64,000 nt of DNA from Burkholderia pyrrocinia (GTDB lineage: Bacteria; Pseudomonadota; Gammaproteobacteria; Burkholderiales; Burkholderiaceae): the NCBI RefSeq assembly GCF_018417535.1, contig NZ_CP070978.1, positions 3,162,001-3,226,000 on the forward strand, written 5' to 3'. This document shows positions 25,665-33,849 of the stretch, piece by piece. The notes under the pieces are model-generated. The model saw only the letters and a program-made list of their open reading frames with translations. It ran no database searches and was not told the origin of the DNA. Positions within the stretch are counted from its first letter, which is position 1, and each line of letters starts with the position of its first letter. The translations under genes were made by a program, and so were the position numbers.

Positions 25665-25717
25665 GTCAGGCGTGGTCGTGAGATGCGACGACACGCATTC
25701 GACGGGAGGTTGTGCCG

Positions 25718-25984
25718 ATGAAAATAGCGAGAGATTTCGGGATTGTCGTGCGGCGGGCGGCGCTGGCCGAGAAAGGTGTCGACCTCTCGACAATCCTGCT
25801 CGAATTCAATTTCACCCACTGCTTCGACGAATCGGAACGGTTGGTGTCGCTCGGCCCGTTCTTTGGCGGCGATGCAGCCGACGATTGCATGCGATCGCTC
25901 GAGGGACTGGGCCTGACCTACTTCGACGATTTCTTTATCGTCGAGGAGAACTATCCCGGGTGGTGTGCGCTGGAAGCTTTCTGA
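25718..25984 (+). CDS. Hypothetical small acidic protein
   Basis: 88 residues starting MKIARDFGIVVRRAALAEKGVDL, with an acidic, aromatic second half (FFGGDAADDCMRSLEG, YFDDFFIVEENYPGWC). GGAGG lies 9 nt before the ATG at 25718 and only 3 nt before an in-frame GTG at 25712, so the ATG is chosen. It has no signal peptide or membrane segment. The base composition is a little lower in GC than its neighbours. It is followed 21 bp later by another small gene of the same strand. I do not recognise a family; size, acidity and pairing resemble orphan immunity genes, which is speculation. Confidence 0.7.
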   Translation: MKIARDFGIVVRRAALAEKGVDLSTILLEFNFTHCFDESERLVSLGPFFGGDAADDCMRSLEGLGLTYFDDFFIVEENYPGWCALEAF

Positions 25985-26005
25985 ACGGAGAGCGGGGGCC
26001 TACGC

Positions 26006-26326
26006 ATGAACGACGAACTGAAAAACCAGATGGCCGAAAGGCTGCAGGACGCGCTGGAGCGCGTGGTCGACGAGCGCTCGCTGATCCATTTCCTGCGCGT
26101 GCTCGGCCATGACTGGAACAAGGAGCGGCAGCTCGAGGCCGACCTGCCGCCGTCGCCTTACGCGCGTGCCGCGCTCGGCTGGGAAAACCGCTCGATCGGC
26201 GAGTACCTGGAGGCGATGGTCGACTGGGCCGAAGCGTCGGAGGAAGGGCTGCGCTTCTACGACGTGCCGGACAATCCGTGGCGGCGCATGGCCGACATCC
26301 TGTTCGCCGGGAAAATCTACGAGTAG
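26006..26326 (+). CDS. Hypothetical protein, DUF7660-like
   Basis: 106 residues. The N-terminal helix (ELKNQMAERLQDALERVVDERSLIHFLRVLGHDW), the central WENRSIGEYLEAMVDWAEAS and the C-terminal WRRMADILFAGKIYE match my memory of the DUF7660 pattern (W-N-S/T-I...FLEA...W, ...ILxxAKIYE). No enzymatic motif is seen. It follows the small acidic gene by 21 bp and is probably co-transcribed. DUF7660-like proteins are found near polymorphic toxin loci in other bacteria, but no toxin gene is nearby. Confidence 0.75.
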   Translation: MNDELKNQMAERLQDALERVVDERSLIHFLRVLGHDWNKERQLEADLPPSPYARAALGWENRSIGEYLEAMVDWAEASEEGLRFYDVPDNPWRRMADILFAGKIYE

Positions 26327-26364
26327 TACCGTCCGGGCGATTCGCGCATGCCGCTTCGAGCCGT

Positions 26365-27267
26365 CTACTCGGCGGCTTCTCCGTCGACGTAGGCCCGCAG
26401 CCCGTCCGCCAGCGCATCGAACACGGCCCGGCAGCGCGGGCTCGTCCGCAGGTCCTCGTGCATCACGACCCAGGTTTCCAGCTTCATTGCGGGCCCGTCC
26501 GGCAACACGCGCACGAGCCGCGTGTCGCGTTTCGCGAGCCCCGTCTGGCAGAAGCCGACACCGTAGCCGGCGCGGATCATCGCGAGTTGCGCGAGGTTGC
26601 TGTCGGTGCGCAGCGCGAACGCGTCGCGCTTCCACAGCGGCATTCCGCGCCCCGCCGAGCGGATGAACGGCGTGATGGTATCGAAGCCGATCAGCGCGTG
26701 ATGCGCGAGTTCGTCGATCGTCGCGGGCGCACCGTTGCGCGCCAAGTAGTCGTCGCGCGCATACATCCCGACTTCGATCGCGCCGACGCGCCGCGCGACG
26801 AGCGCGTCCTGCGCGGGCGGCGCCATCCGCACCGCGATGTCGGCTTCGCGGTTCAGCACGTCCTGGATACGGTCGGTCGGCACGAGTTCGATGACGAGCC
26901 CCGGATGGTCGCGCCGCAATTGCGCGAGCATGGGCGGCAGCACCTCGACGGCGATCACGTCGCTGGCTGAAATCCGCACGGTGCCGCGCACGCCGGCGCC
27001 GTGGCTCGCGGCCGCGCGCTCGAACGCGGCCGCCGCGCTGCGCAGCGCCTCCGCATGGCCGCGCAGCGCGAGTGCCGCCTCGGTCGGCAGCAGGCCCGTC
27101 GGCGAGCGCGTGAACAGCGTCTGGCCGAAGGCGGCTTCGAGCGCCGCGACGTGGCGGCCGGCCGTCGGCTGCGTAATGCCGAGCGCGCGAGCCGCGCCGG
27201 ACAGCGAGCCTTCCGTCAGCACGGCGAGAAAGGTGCGGTAGCGTTCCCAGTTCAGATCGGTGGCCAT
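26365..27267 (-). CDS. LysR-family transcriptional regulator
   Basis: 300 residues with the N-terminal winged HTH (LNWERYRTFLAVLTEGSLSGAARALGITQPTAGRHVAALEAAFG) and effector domain (about 92-290). 'GITQPTAGRHVAALE' is typical of the group where Thr-Ala replaces the more common Ala-Ser/Val-Ser. It is divergent, over 98 bp, from the NAD(P)-binding oxidoreductase at 27366, its probable target. The intergenic region contains the near-palindrome AAGCAATTCCTT at 27296-27307. Confidence 0.9.
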   Translation of the reverse strand: MATDLNWERYRTFLAVLTEGSLSGAARALGITQPTAGRHVAALEAAFGQTLFTRSPTGLLPTEAALALRGHAEALRSAAAAFERAAASHGAGVRGTVRISASDVIAVEVLPPMLAQLRRDHPGLVIELVPTDRIQDVLNREADIAVRMAPPAQDALVARRVGAIEVGMYARDDYLARNGAPATIDELAHHALIGFDTITPFIRSAGRGMPLWKRDAFALRTDSNLAQLAMIRAGYGVGFCQTGLAKRDTRLVRVLPDGPAMKLETWVVMHEDLRTSPRCRAVFDALADGLRAYVDGEAAE

Positions 27268-27365
27268 GCATAAATGTATAGCCGATCGACCAGGTTAAGC
27301 AATTCCTTGTTAGCCGTCCGTGCGCCAGAATGCCTCTCACGACGGTTCATTCAAGGAGAGCGGCA

Positions 27366-28346
27366 ATGGCGACGAACGCAGGCGGGACGCAACGACAGGC
27401 ACTTGTGCTCGGCGCGAGCGGCGGGATCGGCGGGGAAGTCGCGCGGCAGTTGCGCGATGCCGGCTGGCAGGTGCGCGCGCTCAAGCGCGGGCTCGATACC
27501 GATGTCGTGGAGCGCGACGGGATGACGTGGATGCGCGGCGACGCGCTGGATCGCGACGCGGTGGTGCGGGCCGCGCGTGGCTGCAGCGTGATCGTGCACG
27601 CGGTGAACCCGCCCGGCTACCGGAACTGGCCGACGCAGGTGCTGCCGATGATCGACAACACGATCGCGGCGGCGACGGTGGCGCAGGCGACCGTCGTGCT
27701 GCCCGGCACGGTCTACAACTACGGCGCCGACGCGTTTCCGGTGCTGCGCGAAGACGCGCCGCAGCATCCGGCGACCCGCAAGGGCGCGATCCGCGTCGAA
27801 CTGGAGCGGCGGCTGCAGGAGGCGACCGCGCAGGGCGTCCGGACGATCATCGTGCGCGCGGGCGATTTCTTCGGGGTGCGTGCCGGCAACAACTGGTTTG
27901 CGCAGGGGCTGATCAAGCCGGGGCGGCCCGTCTCGACCATCAGCGTGCCGGGGCGGCCGGGCGTCGGCCATCAGTGGGCGTATCTGCCGGACGTCGCGCG
28001 CACGATGGTCGAGCTGATCGAGCGGCGCGACACGCTGGAGCCGTTTGCGCGTTTCCATCTCGGCGGGCATTGGGACGCGGACGGCACGCAGATGGCCGAG
28101 GCCATCAGTCGCGTCGCGCAGCGGCACGGAATGCGGCCTGCAGTGCGCAAATTCCCGTGGTGGCTCGTGTGGGCCGCTGCGCCGTTCGTCACGACGCTGC
28201 GCGAGATGCTGGAGATGCGCTACCTGTGGCGCGAGCCGCTCAGGATGGACAACGCGCGGGTGACGGCAGTGCTCGGCCGCGAGCCGTTGACGCCGCTCGA
28301 TACGGCGGTGGAGGCGACGCTGGCGGGGCTGGGGTGTCTGCGGTGA
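27366..28346 (+). CDS. NAD(P)-dependent epimerase/dehydratase-like oxidoreductase
   Basis: 326 residues, an extended-SDR/atypical-SDR. The cofactor motif GASGGIGG lies near residue 15, followed by DALDRDAVVRAARGCSVIVHAVNPPGY and a YNYGAD segment near 120. The typical YxxxK is not obvious; the family includes NmrA- and epimerase-like members that lack it. AAGGAGAG precedes the ATG at 27366. It is divergent from a LysR gene. The substrate is unknown. Confidence 0.82.
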   Translation: MATNAGGTQRQALVLGASGGIGGEVARQLRDAGWQVRALKRGLDTDVVERDGMTWMRGDALDRDAVVRAARGCSVIVHAVNPPGYRNWPTQVLPMIDNTIAAATVAQATVVLPGTVYNYGADAFPVLREDAPQHPATRKGAIRVELERRLQEATAQGVRTIIVRAGDFFGVRAGNNWFAQGLIKPGRPVSTISVPGRPGVGHQWAYLPDVARTMVELIERRDTLEPFARFHLGGHWDADGTQMAEAISRVAQRHGMRPAVRKFPWWLVWAAAPFVTTLREMLEMRYLWREPLRMDNARVTAVLGREPLTPLDTAVEATLAGLGCLR

Positions 28347-28443
28347 ACGGCGGCACCGGATGCGGAGGCGAACGGAACGTGCCGGCATGAAAGCATGCGT
28401 GCACGCCTTTCACTCCGGCATCCGTCAGGCCCGCCGTCCCCCG

Positions 28444-29145
28444 TCACGCGACAACCGGCAACACCTCGACCGCATACCGGTGCCGAAGGCTGCGCCCGAG
28501 CACCGGGTCGTGCAGTTCCATCTCGAACGCGTCGCCGTCGCCCATCGCCGCGATCGCGCCATGCACGGCGACGGTACCGCCATACATCGCGCAGCGTGCG
28601 GGCATCGTGCGGCAGGCGTCGAAGCGCTGCCACAGCGCGTCCGGCGCGAGCAGGCCGCTGGCCGCGCCGTGCTGGTACGCAATCCGTTCGCCGCCGCGCG
28701 TGATCAACCACGAACGCATCTCGATCGCATCCCAGTGATCGGCGACGTCCGCATATCGCCACGCATCGCGCCCGAGCGGTTTCGCACACACCTGCTTCGA
28801 CACCGCGACGCCGTACGCCTCGACTTCGCGATCCGTATGATCGGAGCCGACCGCGAGCAGCGTGCCGGCCGGGCTGTCGACCAGCACGCATTCGATCTCG
28901 CCGCCCGAGCGTGCGCCGAGCACGCCGATCGACGGCGCCTGCGTAAGCAGCGCGGACGACACGCGATAGAAGCACGGCGTGGTAGACGGCGGCGCGACGC
29001 CGAGCGCCGCGAGTTCGTCGATATGCGCGCGGATCGCTGCCGGATCGCGGCCGGCCCAGCCGGCGATCACGACGCGCTCGATCTCGACGTCGACGGCGGC
29101 CGGTGCGCGTTGCAGGGAAATCACGTTGAACGACAGGGCTTGCAT
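28444..29145 (-). CDS. DUF2848 family protein
   Basis: 233 residues. The central region EIECVLVDSPAGTLLAVGSDHTDREVEAYGVAVSKQVCAKPLG followed by WRYADVADHWD is the signature of DUF2848, a family with a fumarylacetoacetase-like fold. Conserved Asp/His (GSDHTDRE) may bind a metal. It is last in a minus-strand run with an MHS-family importer and a ferredoxin-fold protein, so it probably hydrolyses or rearranges an imported organic acid. No substrate has been assigned to the family. Confidence 0.85.
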   Translation of the reverse strand: MQALSFNVISLQRAPAAVDVEIERVVIAGWAGRDPAAIRAHIDELAALGVAPPSTTPCFYRVSSALLTQAPSIGVLGARSGGEIECVLVDSPAGTLLAVGSDHTDREVEAYGVAVSKQVCAKPLGRDAWRYADVADHWDAIEMRSWLITRGGERIAYQHGAASGLLAPDALWQRFDACRTMPARCAMYGGTVAVHGAIAAMGDGDAFEMELHDPVLGRSLRHRYAVEVLPVVA

Positions 29146-29194
29146 GCGGATATCCGTTTGAATTGCGAAGGAATGAATCGGCTTGCGGCGACGC

Positions 29195-30514
29195 TCAATC
29201 CGCGAGCGGCCGATGCGCGGTCTCGCGCGCGGCGAGGAGCGCGATCGAGGTGACGACGAGCGCTGCGGTGACGTACAGCGACACGGCCGTCGTCGTGCCG
29301 GTCTGCCGGAACAGCGCGGCGATCACGAGCGGCGCGAAGCCGCCGCCGACGATGCCGGCGAGCGTGTACGCGAGCGACGAGCCCGCATAGCGCACGCGCG
29401 TCGGGAACTGTTCGGTCACGAACGCGCCCTGCGGGCCGTACATCACCGCATGGATCACGAGGCCGATCGCGACGGCCGCGACGATCGCGCCGGGGCGCGC
29501 CGAATCGAGCATCACGAAGAACACGAACGCCCACACGACACCGGCGATCGCGCCGGCGAGATAGACGGGCCGGCGGCCGAAACGATCCGACAGCGCGCCG
29601 AAGAACGGTACCGCGAGCGCGTTGCAGGCCGTGCCGACCATCACGGCCGTCAGCGCGACGGGGCGCGACAGGTGCAGCACGTTCGTCACGTAGGTCAGCG
29701 TGAACACGACGATCAGCGCATACAGCACGTCCGAGCCGATCCGCGCGCCGCCCGCGATCAACAGGCGCCGCCAGTGGTACTTCAGCACGTCGGCGACGGG
29801 CACCTCGGCGGTCGCGTGCGATTCGGCGAGCTGCTCGAACTGCGGCGTTTCGTCGACGCCGCGCCGCAGCCAGAAGCCGAACACGACGAGCAGCGCGCTG
29901 GCCGCGAACGGCACGCGCCAGCCCCACGACAGGAAATTCGCGGACGTGGTCGACAGCGTCACGAGCGCGATGCAGCCGGTGCCGAGCAGCGTGCCGAACG
30001 ACGGGCCCATCTGCGTCCACGACGCGGACAGCCCGCGCCGGTTCTGGTCGCCATGCTCGACCGACAGCAGCACCGCGCCGGCCCATTCGCCGCCGAGCGC
30101 GACGCCCTGCACGAAGCGCAGCGCGACGAGCAGGATCGGGCTCAGGATGCCGGCCTGCGCATAGGTCGGCAGCGCGCCCATCAGCGCGGTCGTCACGCCC
30201 ATCAGCACGAGCGTGAGCATCAGCACCGCGCGGCGGCCGATGCGGTCGCCGAGATTGCCGAACACGAAGCCGCCGAGCGGGCGCGACACGTAGCCGACCG
30301 CATAGGTCGAGAACGCGAGGATCGTGCCGGCCAGCGGATCGACCGACGGGAAGAACAGGTGGTTGAAGACGAGCGCGGCGAGCGTGTTGTAGATCGTGAA
30401 GTCGTACCACTCGAGCGACGTGCCGATCATGCTCGCGGTCGCGAGTCGGCTGTTGCGGACGCGGCGGGGCGCGTGGGCGGCGGGCTGGGCGAGAGTGCTC
30501 ATGGTATCGGGCAT
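29195..30514 (-). CDS. MFS transporter, metabolite:H+ symporter (MHS) family
   Basis: 439 residues with 12 hydrophobic helices. The start region ASMIGTSLEWYDFTIYNTLAALVF is the MHS hallmark (citrate/alpha-ketoglutarate/shikimate permeases), and the loop FGNLGDRIGRRAVLMLTLVLMG is motif A. FVQGVALGGEWAGAVLL marks helix 4-5. The ATG at 30514 or 30502 could start it; neither has a strong ribosome site. A frame open further upstream reflects GC bias. It should import an organic acid for the DUF2848 protein downstream (49-bp gap). Confidence 0.9.
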   Translation of the reverse strand: MPDTMSTLAQPAAHAPRRVRNSRLATASMIGTSLEWYDFTIYNTLAALVFNHLFFPSVDPLAGTILAFSTYAVGYVSRPLGGFVFGNLGDRIGRRAVLMLTLVLMGVTTALMGALPTYAQAGILSPILLVALRFVQGVALGGEWAGAVLLSVEHGDQNRRGLSASWTQMGPSFGTLLGTGCIALVTLSTTSANFLSWGWRVPFAASALLVVFGFWLRRGVDETPQFEQLAESHATAEVPVADVLKYHWRRLLIAGGARIGSDVLYALIVVFTLTYVTNVLHLSRPVALTAVMVGTACNALAVPFFGALSDRFGRRPVYLAGAIAGVVWAFVFFVMLDSARPGAIVAAVAIGLVIHAVMYGPQGAFVTEQFPTRVRYAGSSLAYTLAGIVGGGFAPLVIAALFRQTGTTTAVSLYVTAALVVTSIALLAARETAHRPLAD

Positions 30515-30597
30515 GTCGTGACGGAGAACGGGATGAAACGCAGGGCCGACGCGTCGGCCGCGTGCGGAAGCGGCGCGGCCGGCGTCGGCATGGGCGT

Positions 30598-31284
30598 TCA
30601 GGCAGGTAGTGCGGCGGTGGCCGGCTCGGCCTCGGAGCCTTGGCGCGCAACCGGCAGCGGCGCGGCGGCGCGCCACAGCAGGTCGAAGGTGCGCACGTCG
30701 TCGTGCCCGGCGAGCGCGGCGGCCACGCGGCGCGACGCGGCCGCGTCGCTGCCTTCGATCAGCACGAGCGCATCGGCGGCCGGGCGGGCGGCCGCAGCGG
30801 CGCCGATCGGCGCGGACAGGTCGGGTGCGGTGCAGAACAGTCGCGCGGCGTGGATGCCCGGTTCGCGCAGCGCTTCGTCGAAGCGCGCGCGCAGTTGCGG
30901 CACGTCGATGCGATCCGGCGGCAGCACGAACAGCGCGAGATGCGCGCCTTCGCCGTCGCCGGCCTCGAGCGTCAGTTCGCCGACGCGCCGCTGCGTGCCC
31001 GTCATCCGTTCGAAGTTCGCGAGCGACCACGCGGTCTGCTGCGTGAAGGCGCGCCGGTACGCGTCGCCACGGAACACGTCGAGCGTGTCCGTCACGTACA
31101 GCGCGAGGTACTTGCGCGGGCCGCGATCGGTCGTACGAAAGCGCCGCGCATGCGTGAAGCCGGGAATCGCGACTCGTTCCTGCATGTGCTCGCGGTCGTA
31201 CCACGCATTGAAATCGGCTTCGTGCGCGGGGTCGATATCCGTCCAGACGCAAAGCTGGCCGTGCGGAAGGGAAAGGCGGGTCAT
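30598..31284 (-). CDS. Ferredoxin-fold (dimeric alpha+beta barrel) protein
   Basis: 228 residues. The first half (VWTDIDPAHEADFNAWYDREHMQERVAIPGFTHARRF) is typical of EthD-like dimeric alpha+beta barrel proteins: FNxWYDxEHxxE...PGF. The second half (HLALFVLPPDRIDVPQLRARFDEAL) looks like a diverged second barrel, so this is a two-domain monomer. GAGGAA lies 8 nt before the ATG. Such proteins act as small lyases, decarboxylases or chaperone-like factors in aromatic catabolism. It is upstream of the MHS transporter and DUF2848 gene on the same strand. Confidence 0.78.
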   Translation of the reverse strand: MTRLSLPHGQLCVWTDIDPAHEADFNAWYDREHMQERVAIPGFTHARRFRTTDRGPRKYLALYVTDTLDVFRGDAYRRAFTQQTAWSLANFERMTGTQRRVGELTLEAGDGEGAHLALFVLPPDRIDVPQLRARFDEALREPGIHAARLFCTAPDLSAPIGAAAAARPAADALVLIEGSDAAASRRVAAALAGHDDVRTFDLLWRAAAPLPVARQGSEAEPATAALPA

Positions 31285-31384
31285 CGCGGGGTTCCTCGTG
31301 ACGGGGGTGTGCAGGAACCGCAGTTTCCCGAAGACGGGCCGCGCCCGTCCAACAAGAAAACAAATTCGCGGTGAACAGGTTTTC

Positions 31385-32431
31385 TTATGAGCGGCGCGGG
31401 CGGCGTTTGGCCGGCGTGGCCGCGGGTGGCGCGGATTTCGCGGTGCGCTTCGCAGTTGCCTTCGTATTTGTCGTTGTTTTGGCGGCCGTACGGGCGGGCG
31501 ATGCGTCGACGGGTTCGAGGTCGGCCGGTGCGGCCGGCTTCGCGGTGCTCGCGGCGGCGGCCATCGCGCGCGCGACCTCGCTTGCCAGTTCCGCGATGCG
31601 AGCGGCGACCGGCAGGCCCTGGCTGCGGTACGTCGCGACGAGCGGCAGCGCGGGGAATTCGGGTTCGACGTCCAGCAGTTCGAGCGCGCCTTCGTGCAGC
31701 TCGCGCCCGATGATCGCGGGCGGCAGCGCGGCCACGCCGAGGCCGTCGGCGACGAGGCGGATCATCGCGGCGACCGACGTGATGCAGTTGATGCTGGCCG
31801 GCCGCTCGACGGCCGCGAACAGCCGCTCGATCGTCGCGTGCGGCCCCGAATGGCGCGAGAAGCTGATGATCGGAAATTCCGCGAGGCGCGCGACGTCGAG
31901 CGGCTGGCCGCCGAGCCCGAGGCGCGGGCTTGCGGCCCAGCGCACCGGGAATTCGCACAGCGGCAGGTTGGTGAAGTCGGGGCCCGGCACCGGGTCGGTC
32001 TGCAGGATCAGGTCGACGCCGTCGGTGCTGAGCAGGCGGATCAGGTGCAGCGTCGTGTCGCTCGTGATCTCGACGTCGAGCCGCGGATAACGCTCGCGCA
32101 GTTGCGCCATCAGCGCCGGGAACCAGCTATGCACGATCGACTCGATCACGCCGATGCGGATCAGGCCGGCATCGCTCGCTGCGTCGATGTCGCGGCGCAT
32201 TTCGCCGTCGAGCCGCACGATCCGTTCCGCATAGGCCAGCATGCGCCGGCCCGCGGGCGTGAGCGTGGCCGAGCGCGTGTTGCGGTCGAACAGGCGCACG
32301 TCGAACGCCTCTTCGAGCGACGCGATGCGGCTCGACACGGCGGCCTGCGTCGTGTGCAGTTTTTCGGCGGTCAGCCGGAAGTTTTCCAGCTTCGCGAGCC
32401 AGACGAAGGTTTCAAGAAACCGGATGTTCAT
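31385..32431 (-). CDS. LysR-family regulator with a basic histone-H1-like tail
   Basis: 348 residues. The winged HTH (MNIRFLETFVWLAKLENFRLTAEKLHTTQAAVSSRIASLEE) and effector domain (about 90-290) are ordinary. A further 55 residues follow, rich in Lys, Ala, Thr and Pro (ARTAAKTTTNTKATAKRTAKSA, ending PAKRRPRRS), like the tails of histone-H1-like bacterial proteins. LysR proteins normally end near 300 residues. It lies 100 bp upstream of the DUF2848 transporter operon on the same strand and should regulate that operon or the SDR upstream. The tail is unusual and may add nonspecific DNA binding. Confidence 0.9.
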   Translation of the reverse strand: MNIRFLETFVWLAKLENFRLTAEKLHTTQAAVSSRIASLEEAFDVRLFDRNTRSATLTPAGRRMLAYAERIVRLDGEMRRDIDAASDAGLIRIGVIESIVHSWFPALMAQLRERYPRLDVEITSDTTLHLIRLLSTDGVDLILQTDPVPGPDFTNLPLCEFPVRWAASPRLGLGGQPLDVARLAEFPIISFSRHSGPHATIERLFAAVERPASINCITSVAAMIRLVADGLGVAALPPAIIGRELHEGALELLDVEPEFPALPLVATYRSQGLPVAARIAELASEVARAMAAAASTAKPAAPADLEPVDASPARTAAKTTTNTKATAKRTAKSAPPAATPAKRRPRRS

Positions 32432-32627
32432 CGATGTCCGAACGGTGAGGCGGCGCCGGGCAGGGTGGCGCGGTCGGTCGATGGTAGCGGATTTTCGGGG
32501 CGGAAAACGAGCGGGCGGTGCGGAGAGCGCGCCGTAGCGGGTGCCGGGACGGGCGGCGAAGCGCCGGCGGACCTGCACGGAACGCCGCCCGCGGCGATCG
32601 GTCACGCGGGCGGCGTGACCCTGCGCA

Positions 32628-33419
32628 TCAAAGCTTGTCGAACGCGAGCGTCGGCACGTCGACGACCGTCGCACCGCCGTCCGCGACGAGCGTCGCGCCG
32701 GTCACGAACGACGCATCGGGCGACGCGAGGAACGCGCAGACGGCCGCGATTTCGTCCGGATCGGCCGCGCGCCGCAGCGGCACGTCGGCGCTGACGCGTG
32801 CGTATGCACCGTCGAGCGTGTCGCCATGCGCGGCCATCAGCGGCTCCATTTCCGCGTCGGCCATCGGCGTGCGGACCCAGCCCGGGCATACGGCGTTCGC
32901 ACGCACGCCGTGCGGGCCGTAATCGCGCGCGAGCGACCGCGCGAGCCCGAGCAGCGCGTGCTTGCCGACCGTGTAGCCGCACACGCCTGGCCCGGCCGCG
33001 AGCGCCGCGATCGACGCGACCAGCACGATGCTGCCGCGCCGCGCGATCAGGTCGGGCACGCACGCACGCGCGCTGACGAATGCGGTGTCGAGGTTCGCGT
33101 GCATCGCATCGCGCCACTGCGCGTCGTCGGTTTCGTCCGCGCGGCCGACGCCGTGGCCACCGGCGCACGCGACGAGCGCGTCGACGCGGCCGAAGCGTTC
33201 GGCGATCCGCGGCAGGAAGCCGGCCCAGTCGGCGGTGTTCGCGGCGTCGCCGGCCAGCGCGAGGCCGCCCGTTTCGGCGGCCAGCGCGTCGAGCGGCGCC
33301 TGACGCCGCCCGATCAGCACGACGCGGTCGCCGCGGCTGGCGAAGCGGCGCGCGCACGCGGCGCCGATGCCGGTGCCCGCACCGGTGATCGCGATCGTGC
33401 GGGGTGGTGGATGCGTCAT
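32628..33419 (-). CDS. Short-chain dehydrogenase
   Basis: 263-residue SDR with TGAGTGIG near residue 10, CAGGHG near 85, the catalytic YTVGK near 148-152 and the C-terminal signature FVTGATLVADGGATV. The ATG at 33417-33419 (MTHPPPRTIAITG) is preferred over an upstream start at 33452. It is 196 bp upstream of the LysR gene on the same strand. It probably belongs with the DUF2848/MHS catabolic module, though its substrate is unknown. Confidence 0.9.
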   Translation of the reverse strand: MTHPPPRTIAITGAGTGIGAACARRFASRGDRVVLIGRRQAPLDALAAETGGLALAGDAANTADWAGFLPRIAERFGRVDALVACAGGHGVGRADETDDAQWRDAMHANLDTAFVSARACVPDLIARRGSIVLVASIAALAAGPGVCGYTVGKHALLGLARSLARDYGPHGVRANAVCPGWVRTPMADAEMEPLMAAHGDTLDGAYARVSADVPLRRAADPDEIAAVCAFLASPDASFVTGATLVADGGATVVDVPTLAFDKL

Positions 33420-33740
33420 GTCGTGCTCCGGAAGGGTGTCGTTGCCGGTCACTTTAGGCGGCGCGGGCGAGCGCCGGTATCAGCCGAAAGGATGAACGCG
33501 AATGAGGGATGACAGCCGGCGACGACGCGACGCCGCACGGCGAGGCGCTCGCGTTGCCGCCGTTCCGGATCCGGGGCGAGCGTGCAACGCCCGCCGGTGG
33601 AGCCGACTGATATTCGGACGCCAGACCAGTCCGGAATCCGGCCGTTCGCCGGTGCGTCACCGACCCGACGCAACCCGCTCCATCCGATGAGCGCCCCGCC
33701 TGGCTTGGCCGGGCCGCGCCGACCGGCCGGATCCGCCGAA
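33420..33740. other. Regulatory region upstream of the acetone carboxylase promoter
   Basis: About 320 bp without a supported gene between the divergent SDR and the acx operon. It holds two related palindromes: CCGGATCCGG at 33565-33574 and CCGGAATCCGG at 33631-33641, about 66 bp (six helical turns) apart and 100-175 bp upstream of the sigma-54 promoter. This is where an enhancer-binding protein such as AcxR would sit. The assignment is inference. Confidence 0.45.
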
Positions 33741-33756
33741 TGGCACGGTTGTTGCC
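33741..33756 (+). promoter_or_regulatory. Sigma-54 (-24/-12) promoter of the acx operon
   Basis: TGGCACG (33741-33747), GTTG, TTGCC (33752-33756) matches the RpoN consensus TGGCACG-N4-TTGC(A/T) in every conserved base. It lies 94 bp before acxA and points toward it. The downstream activator acxR has the GAFTGA motif needed to contact sigma-54, so the pieces form a complete control circuit. Confidence 0.9.
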
Positions 33757-33849
33757 TCCTTGCAGATGAGCCGACGCCCGGGATCGAACGATGACCCCGC
33801 TCGAACCGGAACGCGGCTCATCACGACTTCAATCATTGGAGACATCACC

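Noticed and set aside
29195..31363. A single 722-codon minus-strand protein including the MHS transporter
   Set aside because: The upstream third is basic, lacks motifs and overlaps the better supported ferredoxin-fold gene in another frame; the transporter itself starts near 30514.
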